The notes under the pieces: model-generated
Told to the model about the DNA's origin: nothing
Seen by the model: the letters and a program-made list of their open reading frames with translations, nothing else
Database searches by the model: none
Shown: positions 55,184-64,000 of the stretch, piece after piece
Layout: the number at the start of each line of letters is the position of its first letter
How positions within the stretch are numbered: the stretch's first letter is position 1
Source of the DNA: Diphasiastrum complanatum
Taxonomy: Eukaryota > Streptophyta > Lycopodiopsida > Lycopodiales > Lycopodiaceae
Direction of reading: 5' to 3'
DNA: 64,000 bases
Assembly (NCBI GenBank): GCA_029204225.1
Contig: CM055111.1
Location: forward strand, 24,551,874 to 24,615,873
Position numbers and translations under genes: made by a program

Positions 55184-56105
55184 TGACTGAGTCTATGAAC
55201 AATTTGACACCATCATCAACTTGGGATGCCAATGCTGATGAGAAAACACTTGTCTCGTCATCTTCTCTATCATCTTCGGCAATGTTTCCTTGTTGAGTCA
55301 CTTTTTCCAGCTTTATGTCTGCTTTTTTCTTATAACACTCGCGTGCCCAATGACCCGGTTTGTGGCAATAGTAACATTTGCCTTTCTTCTTCTTTTTTCC
55401 TTTTGATGACGACTCTCCTTCGTCATCATCATCCTTGGATTTCTTAGGAATCCTTTTCCATCCTTTCTGCTTGCCTTTAGCAAGCAAGGCTTGATCCTCC
55501 TGTGGGGTTTGTCTTGACTTCACCACTTCGCGACGCTGCTCTTCTTGCAACATGATTATGTGGAAGTCTTCAAAAGTAGGCAACCTCTCTCTCGAAGCAA
55601 TGCGGCTCACAAACATCTTTAGCCCTTCCGAGTCACCGCTCATTGTGGTATGTACCAATTCAATATCTCTGATTGGTTTTCCAATCGCCACAAGTTGCTC
55701 TCTCAGCTCCTTTATCCTGGTGAAGAAGGATCCCACTGATTCACTTTTTTCCATCCTTACTGTGTTCAATCTCGACTTCAAGAACATGGCTCGAACTGTA
55801 TTGCAAGTTTGAAACTGCATTCTAAGAGCTTCCCAAGCTCCCCTAGCCGTCGTGGCATCACTTATGTGAGTGATCACATGGTCTTTCACTGAAAGAATGA
55901 TCAAGGATAATGCTCTCTGCGCCTTCTTATCAAAGGCCCTTATGTCACCTGGAGTGGTATTTGGCCGGACTTCAATACCTGCCACAATTTCCCACAACTC
56001 TTTCTCCATCAAAATGCTCTTCATTTTGAATTTCCAGATGTTGTAGTTAGAAGCCCCATCAAGTTTGCTTGCATCGCCCAAAATTGCCTCATTGATGTTT
56101 GCCAT
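55184..56105 (-). pseudogene. Gag of the right copia (open, but frameshifted at protease)
   Basis: The ATG at 56105 opens a long gag with no internal stop. It has the N-terminal domain, a basic/acidic linker, the zinc knuckle CYYCHKPGHWAREC and the acidic tail. The frame is destroyed just after the catalytic protease Asp (FIDS), because TCAG is tandemly duplicated at about 55183-55191; the left copy reads DSGATRHM here. Gag itself may still be translatable. This makes it the best-preserved retrotransposon ORF in the window. Confidence 0.88.
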
Positions 56106-57367
56106 CTCTGAACTGCTTAAAACTTCACCTGTAGGCTATAAAGTGTATGTTGGAGCCAACCGTGATGTCAGAAATCGATAATAATGACCTGCAATTTTTA
56201 GCTTACCAGGCCACCCGCCACTCTTTCACCAAATTGAAAGCCAAACTGGCGTCGTTTTCCCAAATGCTTCACGTCGGGCCAACTCCCAGCTTCCTGCCCA
56301 GTGGAATGGTAAGATCACTTCTGGTGCACTTCGAACACTTTCTCCACAACAATCACTCTATTTTGGTGTACCGTACTTGCAGGTACAGTCAGGGTTCCCT
56401 TCGTTTGGAGGCTATAGCCTTTCGTTTGGCCAAAATAGGCTAAAGGAGGTGAAAATAAAGGCAATTTGTGTTTTTGAACTATTTCTTCAATGTGAAGAAA
56501 TTCACTTTTCAAAAATTGGGACCCAGCAATTTTTTTTTTTCAGTTTGAAGATTTTTAATGAAGTTGCAATGCACTTTGCACTTCAGACCCCTTCAGACTT
56601 TTTCACTTCAATCCAATGGATCCTTTAGATCCAACGACCCACCTGTCGTGAAATAACCATCGTCGATCTGTGTGAATTGAGATCAGACGGCTGTCAACGC
56701 TTTTGTGCGTTGAACAAAGGCCTTCAAAGCACTGAGCACTTTTGGCTGCAAGCTGACAATCTAGACTGAGCGCGTGAGGGTTCCCGCGACCTCTCCTCCT
56801 CTTCTCTCTCTACGATGGAGTTCTTCTCTCTCCTTCGCAGGCTATGGCAGCTCCAAATGGATCAAACTGGCTGCCCTCCTTCTCCACGGCCAGTCGCGGC
56901 CTTCCTACTATTGAATCACGCTACCAAGGCACCCATTCACAACCTCTCACAACTTTGAAAACGACCCCCTACAAGGAGATATCTCAAATTTTGTCTCTTG
57001 AAACCCTAGCAATTTTAAAGAGAAGAATATATTGGGCTTTACTCAAGCTTTCCCTGAGCTTCTCTTTGCAGCTCCTAACTGGCTGAGGTCGCCATACTGC
57101 AGGCTATTTGCTGCTCCAAACCGCTCTTCAAACATTATTTGATTGGATTTAAACCAATCACAAATGCCAGGCAACCCTCCAGAAGAATTTTTCAGCTTCA
57201 AACTTTGCTTGCTTTCTGATTCAACCAACAATTCCCTGTCTCTGAATCCTTTTTACAGTTTTGAGCCATTCCACGAATCTCCACAGACTTGGTTTTGTGC
57301 TTCCTAGCCAACAAACCCTCGTGAATTCGCAGCTCTCTGTTCTTGTCCGGTGATTCTAGCCACCAAG
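56106..57367 (-). other. Untranslated leader of the right copia
   Basis: Collinear, inverted, with 46203-47462. The conserved stem-loop module is at 56366-56430. ORFs on either strand here are not supported as genes. Confidence 0.7.
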
Positions 57368-57380
57368 GGCTCTGATACCA
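57368..57380 (-). promoter_or_regulatory. Primer-binding site of the right copia
   Basis: Perfect minus-strand TGGTATCAGAGCC one base after the LTR. Confidence 0.92.
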
Positions 57381-57381
57381 A

Positions 57382-57626
57382 GTTAAGAAAACACAATTGA
57401 AAACACCCGACCGGATCAATCACCACAGCACGTCAAGTGCAACAAGAACCCAGAATTGCTCTCCACAAACTGTATATTCAACTTTACTTGTAAGTACAAA
57501 GATAAGTTCCTTAAAAACACTCAAAGGGCTCATAAAAGAAAGATGGCCCGATAACTCTAGAACTAAGCACACGTGGTGCCGTCGAAATAAGAAAGCACTC
57601 TAAAAGTCGATCATTGCTATTTTAAC
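57382..57626 (-). mobile_element. 5' LTR of the right copia (245 bp)
   Basis: GTTAA...TTAAC termini, 2-3% different from the LTRs at 45942 and 48979. It is flanked by TATCAG, part of the same target sequence as in the left copy. Confidence 0.92.
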
Positions 57627-57830
57627 TATCAGGTCCAAGTTAGACCTAACAGTTCATGGTGTCAAAGCCATGGTTAGGTGGCCCAAGTTGTGGGACAGGT
57701 GACAACTAGGACCCCAACCAAGTGTGGCTTGAGGGGGGGTGTTGGAATATCAATCCACACTGTAGAGAGAACTATCAAACAGGGCAAATAGCTCAGTGGT
57801 AGAGCATCCCATCCGGTATGAGGGAGGAGG
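57627..57830 (+). mobile_element. TRIM 3' half (right inverted copy)
   Basis: Rest of the PBS and the short interior (57627-57732), seven G (57733-57739), LTR from TGTTGGAATATC at 57740, and the tRNA-like first half with box A near 57786-57815. It is fused to gypsy integrase at about 57831. The other half of the TRIM is missing because the copia is truncated on its far side. Confidence 0.75.
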
Positions 57831-58504
57831 TCCTCAAGGGACCCAAAGCCGCTCATTTGTTTATCCGTCACACCGTTAGGCTGCATGGACTACCGAAAAG
57901 TATAGTGTCTGATCGGGATACGAGACTTACTAGCAACTTTTGGAGAGCCCTTTTTGATAATCTGGGGACAACCCCTAAATTATCTTCCTCCTTCCATCCC
58001 CAAACTGATGGTCAAAGTGAAATTACTAATCGAACCATCATAGATTTGTTGAGAAATTATGTTAGTGATCAGAAGACTCAATGGGAATACTATCTCCCTA
58101 TACTAGAATTTGCTTACAATAATACCGTTCATTCTTCTACTGGTAAAGTGCCTTTTGAAGTAATGTATGGAAAACCTATTGTGCCTCCTATATTAAGGAC
58201 TAAAGAAAAGATATTTGCCTCAGATGAATTTGAGCACGATTATCAAGACACCTTTTCAAAGGTTTAGCAATCCATCGCAAGTGCACAACAAAAACAGCAG
58301 AAAAGTGCAAATTTGCATCGGAGGGCAATCAAGTACAAAGAAGAGGAACTAGTTCTCCTAAAACTTGAAAAGAAATGGCTCAAGAAAAAGAAGGACAACA
58401 TGAAACTCTACCCAAAACTTACCCAAAAGTATTATGGACCTTTTAAAGTCAAGAAAGTAATCAATGAGGTTACATGTGAACTCGACTTGCCTATTATAGT
58501 GTAA
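57831..58504 (+). pseudogene. Gypsy integrase core and C-terminus (right copy)
   Basis: HGLPKSIVSDRDTRLTSNFW and HPQTDGQSEITNR give the second Asp and the Glu with 35 residues between them, as in active integrases. LPILEFAYNNTVHSSTG and PFEVMYGKP follow. A stop (TAG at 58265) precedes the C-terminal KYYGPFKVKKVINEVTCELDLP. The frame's ATG at 57818 lies in the tRNA-like sequence, so the start is chimeric. Upstream integrase and all of RT are absent. Confidence 0.88.
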
Positions 58505-59058
58505 AATTGTATAGACCAAATTGACCAAGAAATAAAGGCTATCCAGTCTTCCATTCTTTTCGTATGAAACGTATTTTGAATATTAGAGCTTATTACTCTA
58601 ACTGATGAAATATGAGTGCATGTATCATTACCAGAAGACAAGAAATGAAACTGTAGATCAGTGCTAATAGTTTGATATGTAGGTTCTAGAAATAGAATCT
58701 AATAATGAACCATTTTATGGAATGACTCCTAACCTTTTCTTAAGGGAATGTGCAGGTATTAAGAAGAGCACCTGAAGAATGAATCTAAAGAAGCTTCTTA
58801 GAGCTTAAAGACGGTACCTGAAGAAGGCTCAATCAAGTCTATAAAGATTGGGAGAAGAAACCAAAGGACTGATCACCCTTTGTGTCACACTCCACTATGA
58901 TTGGGAATGGGCAACCAAAGCCCTAGAAATTGATGAAAATTATGCAAGGTAAGATGGACATATACAAAGCCTTTCCCATGTCATGAACAACACTTGGGTG
59001 AATCCCAATGTTGTAAAACAAGAAATATTCAACTTGAAAGTGGCTAACATTATATATT
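58505..59058 (+). mobile_element. Gypsy downstream sequence (right copy)
   Basis: Broken text after the integrase C-terminus, collinear with the inverted left copy down to 44541. It ends at 59058, where the directly repeated copia block begins at GCTCTAGAATC. Confidence 0.6.
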
Positions 59059-59062
59059 AGCT

Positions 59063-59874
59063 CTAGAATCTTTGTTGTTTTGTAGGAGTTTCTGGTCCTG
59101 TGATGATTCCATGTGTGCTTGCTTGATACAATGCCATTGAGTTCATGTGGCATAGTCTCCTGTGCCATATAACATCTGCTGAATCTTGTGTTTGATGTGC
59201 TTGATCAACAGGTAGGCGTACCTTTAAATGATACAGGTTAACCTTTCTTCTACCTTGAGTAATCAGCGTATTGAGCTTGGTCAGAAGTGTCCTTATGAAG
59301 GTGCTCACAAGCTTCGACTTCTTCTCGAATCTCGATCACTACCTTTTCGAGATTCATAGCTGGATCCTTTTCTAGCAACGTTCAGGTGTCTAGAAAGATC
59401 TTGGTAAAGCTCGTAGCAGGTACGTAGGCTGCTTATCCACTGATACTGCATTCTCTATTATGGCATTCTGTAATAAAAAGAAATAGATCCTTCATCTCTT
59501 TGATAAAGGAGGCCATTCCATCGCAAGTTTGTCAGATGATATTCAAGAAACATGATCTGACTATGTGATTTCGCCTGAAATCTCGTAAGCAATGCATCCC
59601 ACATCTCTCTTGCATTGGAGAGTGTAATCATGTCAAGTGTGAGGCTATCTTCGATGGATGATGACAACACGACTACTGCCTTGTCATTTCTTTCTCTCCA
59701 TTCGCGTAGCTCCTTGGTTGTAGTTGTTGGCATTTCTTCAGTGCCATCTACCCAGAGCCACAATCCTTCTCCCTTTAGAATGAGAGAGGTCTTCACCTTC
59801 CATACTAGGAAGTTAGACCTGGTTGAATTGAGGATTGTGCAGATCTTCAATTGTATACTGCTTATTGAAGCCAT
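59063..59874 (-). pseudogene. Copia gag and pre-integrase fragment (right direct copy)
   Basis: The minus strand begins MASISSIQLKICTILNSTRS at 59874 and continues to MWDALLTRFQAKSHSQ in one frame. The left copy needs a frame change here, so this copy is better preserved. After a deletion comes pre-integrase VIWHRRLCHMNSM, ending at the block junction near 59060. Confidence 0.82.
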
Positions 59875-59987
59875 TGTTGTGAACTGAGTTCCTAGTTGTT
59901 ACTAGTTCCTTGTCTAAATGCTTTGCCTCCTGGATCCTGACAACTTTGTAGCTATATCAGGCTACAATAAGCTTTGATAGAGCATGA

Positions 59988-60000
59988 GGCTCTGATACCA
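59988..60000 (-). promoter_or_regulatory. Primer-binding site (right copy)
   Basis: Perfect minus-strand TGGTATCAGAGCC after the LTR end GAGTCCAACA. Confidence 0.8.
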
Positions 60001-60001
60001 C

Positions 60002-60958
60002 TGTTGGACTCAACCGGGGTAAGCTAGAACGTCAAACGCTATGATACCATTGAACGATAGCTAGAGAGTCGGATGGAATTTGGATCTAATTGCCAGTTAT
60101 TACCATTTGTGTTAGTCCTACAATCCTTTAGAGTATAGATAGGCACTGATGACCTACGTTTAAATTATTTCAGCATTTAACAAGATTAAACTAGAGTGCG
60201 AAATAGGTGAAACAATTGAATCAGATACACAAACAATAAGCAGACAATAAATCATTTGAGATCAGACAATTTAGAACAATATGCACATAACAGCTACAAC
60301 ATCATCTATTGGTCCTCTTTTTTCAAAGCATTGTGTGACAAAACCTACACAACGAGTCAGTGTGAGAGAAGCTATGTCTCTCACGAACTATGTCTTGCTT
60401 ACTAGTGGACTTCTCTGATCTCTTTAGATCTCTCTCTGATACTTACTTGTATCTTCTTCTTATTACAACTAGTGTGTGTGGAAAAACGGTGCATACATAA
60501 TCTTCATATGTTAAGAATAACATCTTGATGAATAGATTAAACAATCTAAAACTAATCACATATTACAAAAACAACTGATTAGGCACATCCTCAAGTTCCC
60601 TTGGATGACATCATCATAATCAAATCAAGAGATTGTACTTTATGATACTTCCTTGATTTTCCCTGTACTTGGAGCGTGAAGAAGCAAAAGTATTCGGTCT
60701 TCTGGTGTCCCGAATATCGGTTGTTCACATCATTCAGCCCTTAGGATGGTCCTGACAACTTTACCTTCATCCCGTCATCCGACCTTCAGCCTTTCGGTTG
60801 AGCTTCTCCCATCCACAAATATTTCTCCTTCATCTTCGAGGTCTTCAATTGAAACCATTAAGTTGGTGGTTACTCCCTGTGGGTAGACTCTTAAGATTTC
60901 AGCAGGTGGAAATTCAAGAGCTAGCAAAGCTTTGGTAATAGAAACATTTCGTTTCTTC
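60002..60958 (-). mobile_element. Copia LTR (right copy)
   Basis: Collinear with 51200-52158, including the conserved short ORF (60775-60957). Its outer end beyond AAGGCC is replaced by a different LTR at about 61100. Confidence 0.5.
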
Positions 60959-61350
<392 letters not shown>

Positions 61351-61363
61351 GGTATCAGAGCCA
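61351..61363 (+). promoter_or_regulatory. Primer-binding site
   Basis: Perfect TGGTATCAGAGCC abutting the LTR end. Confidence 0.9.
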
Positions 61364-62123
61364 TACCATGCTTTGAATGCTACTAACATTAGATGTATGA
61401 AGATTTTTCTGTCAATTCAAGCTAGGAAGCTGTTTAGCAGTGTTTTGCTATCTTTTCTTGAACAGATTTTTGGTAAATGAGGTTAGAACTGATATTTTCA
61501 GTCTAGAACAGAGGATGTACGGAATTCTGACGTTTCACACGTGTGAAAACCAGAATACATCATTTGACTTTATCTCCTCTATGTTAGATCCAAAGGTACC
61601 GACACTATAGCTTGTTGGAAAGCTAGAAGAGTCCTCTTTCCAATGCAATTGTTTCAGTTCATTCTGATGTTCCTAGTAGGAGTTATAACCTCTCAAAGAG
61701 GGTAGGGAGAGACTCAAAACTTGAGTGGACACTTTTTTATTTGAATATATTGCATGCATGATTCATCATTCACAGTTTTGGTACTCAATTTGAGATAGAA
61801 TAGGGTAAGACAAATTTTTGGTGTCATAGACACATCATTTCACACAAAGTGTTGTGTTTTGAGTTGCATGTGTGTTTCTAGAGTGTTTTCATTCATTTGA
61901 AACTCGTGGGAAAATTTGACATCATAATTGTAAGTGCTTCATCAGTAGATAGAGGCTAGATCCAAATTCAAGTTGATTGGTTCTTTGTAGTGAGATAGGT
62001 CTCACATATTCTGTTGCATGATTTTAATAGGTTGGATCAACTTTGAATGTTAGATTCTAGATTGAAAAAGAAGTAACAACTCAATTCCATTTTGTTGTCC
62101 AATATACAAGAGTCTTCACATTC
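61364..62123 (+). other. Untranslated leader of a copia
   Basis: 760 bases from PBS to gag ATG. It includes an exact CACACGTGTG at 61536-61545, so the palindrome occurs in leaders as well as LTRs. No ORF is supported. Confidence 0.6.
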
Positions 62124-62437
62124 ATGGCATTTGTAGGAGATTTTCTCTTTGAAGCTAGTGAGAGACTAGATACCTTCAATTATTCATTTTGGAAGGATAG
62201 GATAGAATCCTTCTTGATTCTTTATGGAGTAATGGACATTGTATCAGAAATTGAAGTTGAACCTGAAGCTTATGATAAGGCTCAGAGATTCAAGAAGAGA
62301 GCAAGAATTGTTCTTCATATCATCAAATTGAACATCTCTGATGAGATGTTGAGAGAAATAAGTTCATGCACCTCAACCAGGGAGACTTGGGAAACTCTTA
62401 AGTCCATTCATGAAGCAAAGATCAAGTCAAGAGTTAG
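62124..62437 (+). pseudogene. Copia gag N-terminal fragment
   Basis: MAFVGDFLFEASERLDTFNY - SFWKDRIESFLILYGVMDIV - REISSCTSTRETWETLKSIH is uninterrupted for about 104 codons. It is then cut at about 62437 by another LTR. Close to the gags at 2416 and 8048. Confidence 0.85.
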
Positions 62438-62547
62438 GAGCAAGAACAATTTTAAGTTTTTTATTCTTTTTATTTGAAGCTTATTTTATTCGTTCAAGTT
62501 CTTTTCGAATCTTATTTGACCTATCTTCCACACACCTCTTTCCAACA
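62438..62547 (+). mobile_element. 3' end of a further copia LTR
   Basis: About 110 bases ending CTTTCCAACA directly before a PBS; the 5' part is absent. Confidence 0.65.
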
Positions 62548-62560
62548 TGGTATCAGAACG
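62548..62560 (+). promoter_or_regulatory. Primer-binding site (two 3' mismatches)
   Basis: TGGTATCAGAACG: the first ten bases match the iMet-type PBS. Confidence 0.75.
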
Positions 62561-62737
62561 TTGATTCTTCAAGGCCTAATATATATCAGAGCTTGTGAAC
62601 TCTTATACTTGATATCTTTTGTGATATCAAATTATTCTTTAGCTTGAACCAATTTGTTTCGATATCAGAGAATTGATTTTTACAGCATTGTATCTCTCTC
62701 TTAACGACAATTGAATTATCGACACTTTAAAGTTCCA

Positions 62738-64000
62738 GATGGATTCTCAAAGTGAAGCCGGTCGCGGACAAGTTGAATGGATCCAATTATCATTTATGGA
62801 AATTTAAGACGAAGACCTTGCTAATCGCCAACGAGTTGTGGGATGTTGTTACAAGTATCGAAGTGAAGCCTGAACACGACACAAATGACTCAAAATGGAA
62901 GTCGAAGGATGGTAAAGCTTTCACGCTTATTATCTTCAATATATCAGATACTCAAATTGGGCACATAGCTAAAGCCAAGACTTCGAAAGAAGTTTGGGAC
63001 ATCCTGAGCTCACTATATGATGTGAGAGACGTAACTACCAAGTTACATCTTCGAAGAAAATTCTTCACACTCAAGATGTCGAACAATGAATCTCTTCAGA
63101 ATCATATTAACTAGTTTAAGAATCTCTTGCAACAGATGGCCATTGTTGAAAAGTCATAGACGATCAAGACGCAATTATTATTAGTAAATAGAATTACAGA
63201 TTTAGGTCATAAGGTAGAGTTTGAGTCTGATCAATGCAGAATTATCGATAGGAGTAATAAGATCCTTGCATTTGGCAAGAGGCATGGATTCTTATATAGA
63301 TTGGCACTTTGTTTTTCTGATTCTAGTCAAGCCTTGAAAACCTCTGTTCTTGTCAATAAAGCAATACTATGGCATCATCGCTAGGAAATTTGAATTATGC
63401 ATCTGTATCGAACATGTCAAGACAATCCCTACCACTTGGTCTCGACTATCCTTCTGGTAAAGTTGATCTCCGTGTTTGCCATAGCTGCATCCTTGGAAAG
63501 CATACTAGGATTCCTTTTAGATCGAGTCATAGGCATGCATCAAAAGGTTTGTTAGATGTTGTTCATTCATATGTATGTGGACTTATGCAAACTCCTTTAT
63601 TACTAGATGCAAAGTATTTTATTAATTTTATTGATAAATTCTCTCGAAGAATAGATGTTTACTTCATCAAGCAAAAATCAGAAGCCTTTATCAAGTTTAG
63701 AAAATTCAAAGAGCATGCAGAAAATCAGACTGGTAAAAGAATAAAAGCAATGAGGTGCGACAACGGGGGAGAATACATCTCCACTGAATTCAAGGAGTAT
63801 TGCCTCCACAACGGCATTGAGTAACAATACATTACCCCCTATTCGCCTCAGTCAAATGGTCTTGCTGAGAGAAAGAACAGAACCTTAGTCAAATCGGCAA
63901 AGTGCATGTTATCACATGTGACACTTCCGAAGTCCTTTTGGGTTGAAGTTGTTTCAACGGCAACCTATATTCAGAACAGATGTCCTACTAAAGGTCTCTC
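62738..64000 (+). pseudogene. Copia gag and integrase, running off the window
   Basis: Gag text VADKLNGSNYHLWKFKTKTL through LHLRRKFFTLKMSNNESLQN is open from 62752 to a stop at 63112. The true ATG may be 62738, in another frame. Zinc knuckle and protease are missing. Broken pre-integrase text (VEFESDQCRII) resumes near 63200. Integrase follows from 63370: CHSCILGKHTRIPF, FINFIDKFSRRIDVYF, RCDNGGEYISTEF, a stop at 63822, then PQSNGLAERKNR and FWVEVVSTATYIQN to the edge. In VVHSYVCG the first Asp has become Tyr. RT, if present, lies beyond the window. Confidence 0.87.

Larger units (their letters stand above)
53045..57626 (-). mobile_element. Copia element, right inverted copy, 3' truncated
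   Basis: The minus-strand order is LTR (57626-57382), PBS (57380-57368), leader, gag, protease, integrase and RT to KLHKALYGL at about 53045, where unrelated DNA begins. No 3' LTR. Everything from the LTR to pre-integrase is duplicated, inverted, at 45942-48970. Confidence 0.9.

Overview
The window is nuclear DNA of a land plant, dominated by retrotransposons. The evidence is: copia elements whose primer-binding sites (PBS) match the plant initiator-Met tRNA type (TGGTATCAGAGCC); Ty3/gypsy elements with the plant-type TGGC(A/G)CCGTTGC PBS; an intact plant BCS1-like AAA-ATPase gene with no introns; low GC; and long (TA)n, (GA)n and (CA)n tracts. I cannot name the species. Only one ordinary cellular gene is intact, the BCS1-like ATPase at 41335-42888 (minus). 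Nearly everything else is decayed, nested and rearranged LTR-retrotransposon DNA, so most coding regions are called pseudogenes.

Layout. 1-14.5 kb: copia fragments in both orientations (gag, protease, integrase, RT, RNase H), with LTRs of a family rich in the palindrome CACACGTGTG. 14.5-18.4 kb: an array of GGCGAAGGTT/AACCTTCGCC words, a gypsy PBS, a ~1.4 kb gypsy LTR and an unassigned stretch. 18.4-24.3 kb: a nearly complete copia (element F), inactivated by stops and frameshifts. 24.3-27.1 kb: an inverted copia RT fragment, two opposed LTR fragments and a Helitron/PIF1-type helicase remnant. 27.1-30.8 kb: a sister of F (element G) whose gag is split by a 1484-bp solo LTR with a perfect 5-bp target duplication. 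31.7-38 kb: a copia fragment abutting a gypsy element (minus). 38.2-39.8 kb: a copia RT/RNase H remnant with its 3' LTR. 39.8-44.5 kb: the gene-bearing island, with the ATPase, a duplicated fragment of its first exon and an 85-bp tRNA-derived element with a 15-bp target duplication.

44.5-61.1 kb is a rearranged block. A gypsy-TRIM-copia segment occurs twice in inverted orientation (about 44541-48976 and 54700-59060). A second copia segment occurs twice in direct orientation (about 50222-52206 and 59060-61094). Inside it is the most unusual object here: a tiny LTR retrotransposon (TRIM) whose LTR contains a tRNA-like sequence with both Pol III promoter boxes. It is interrupted exactly in its PBS by a copia element, itself reduced to LTR-gag-protease-LTR. 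61.1-64 kb: two more copia 5' ends, the last running off the window.

The elements do not form a pathway. They are related by nesting: gypsy fragment and TRIM first, copia into the TRIM, then duplication/inversion, then microsatellite growth and decay.
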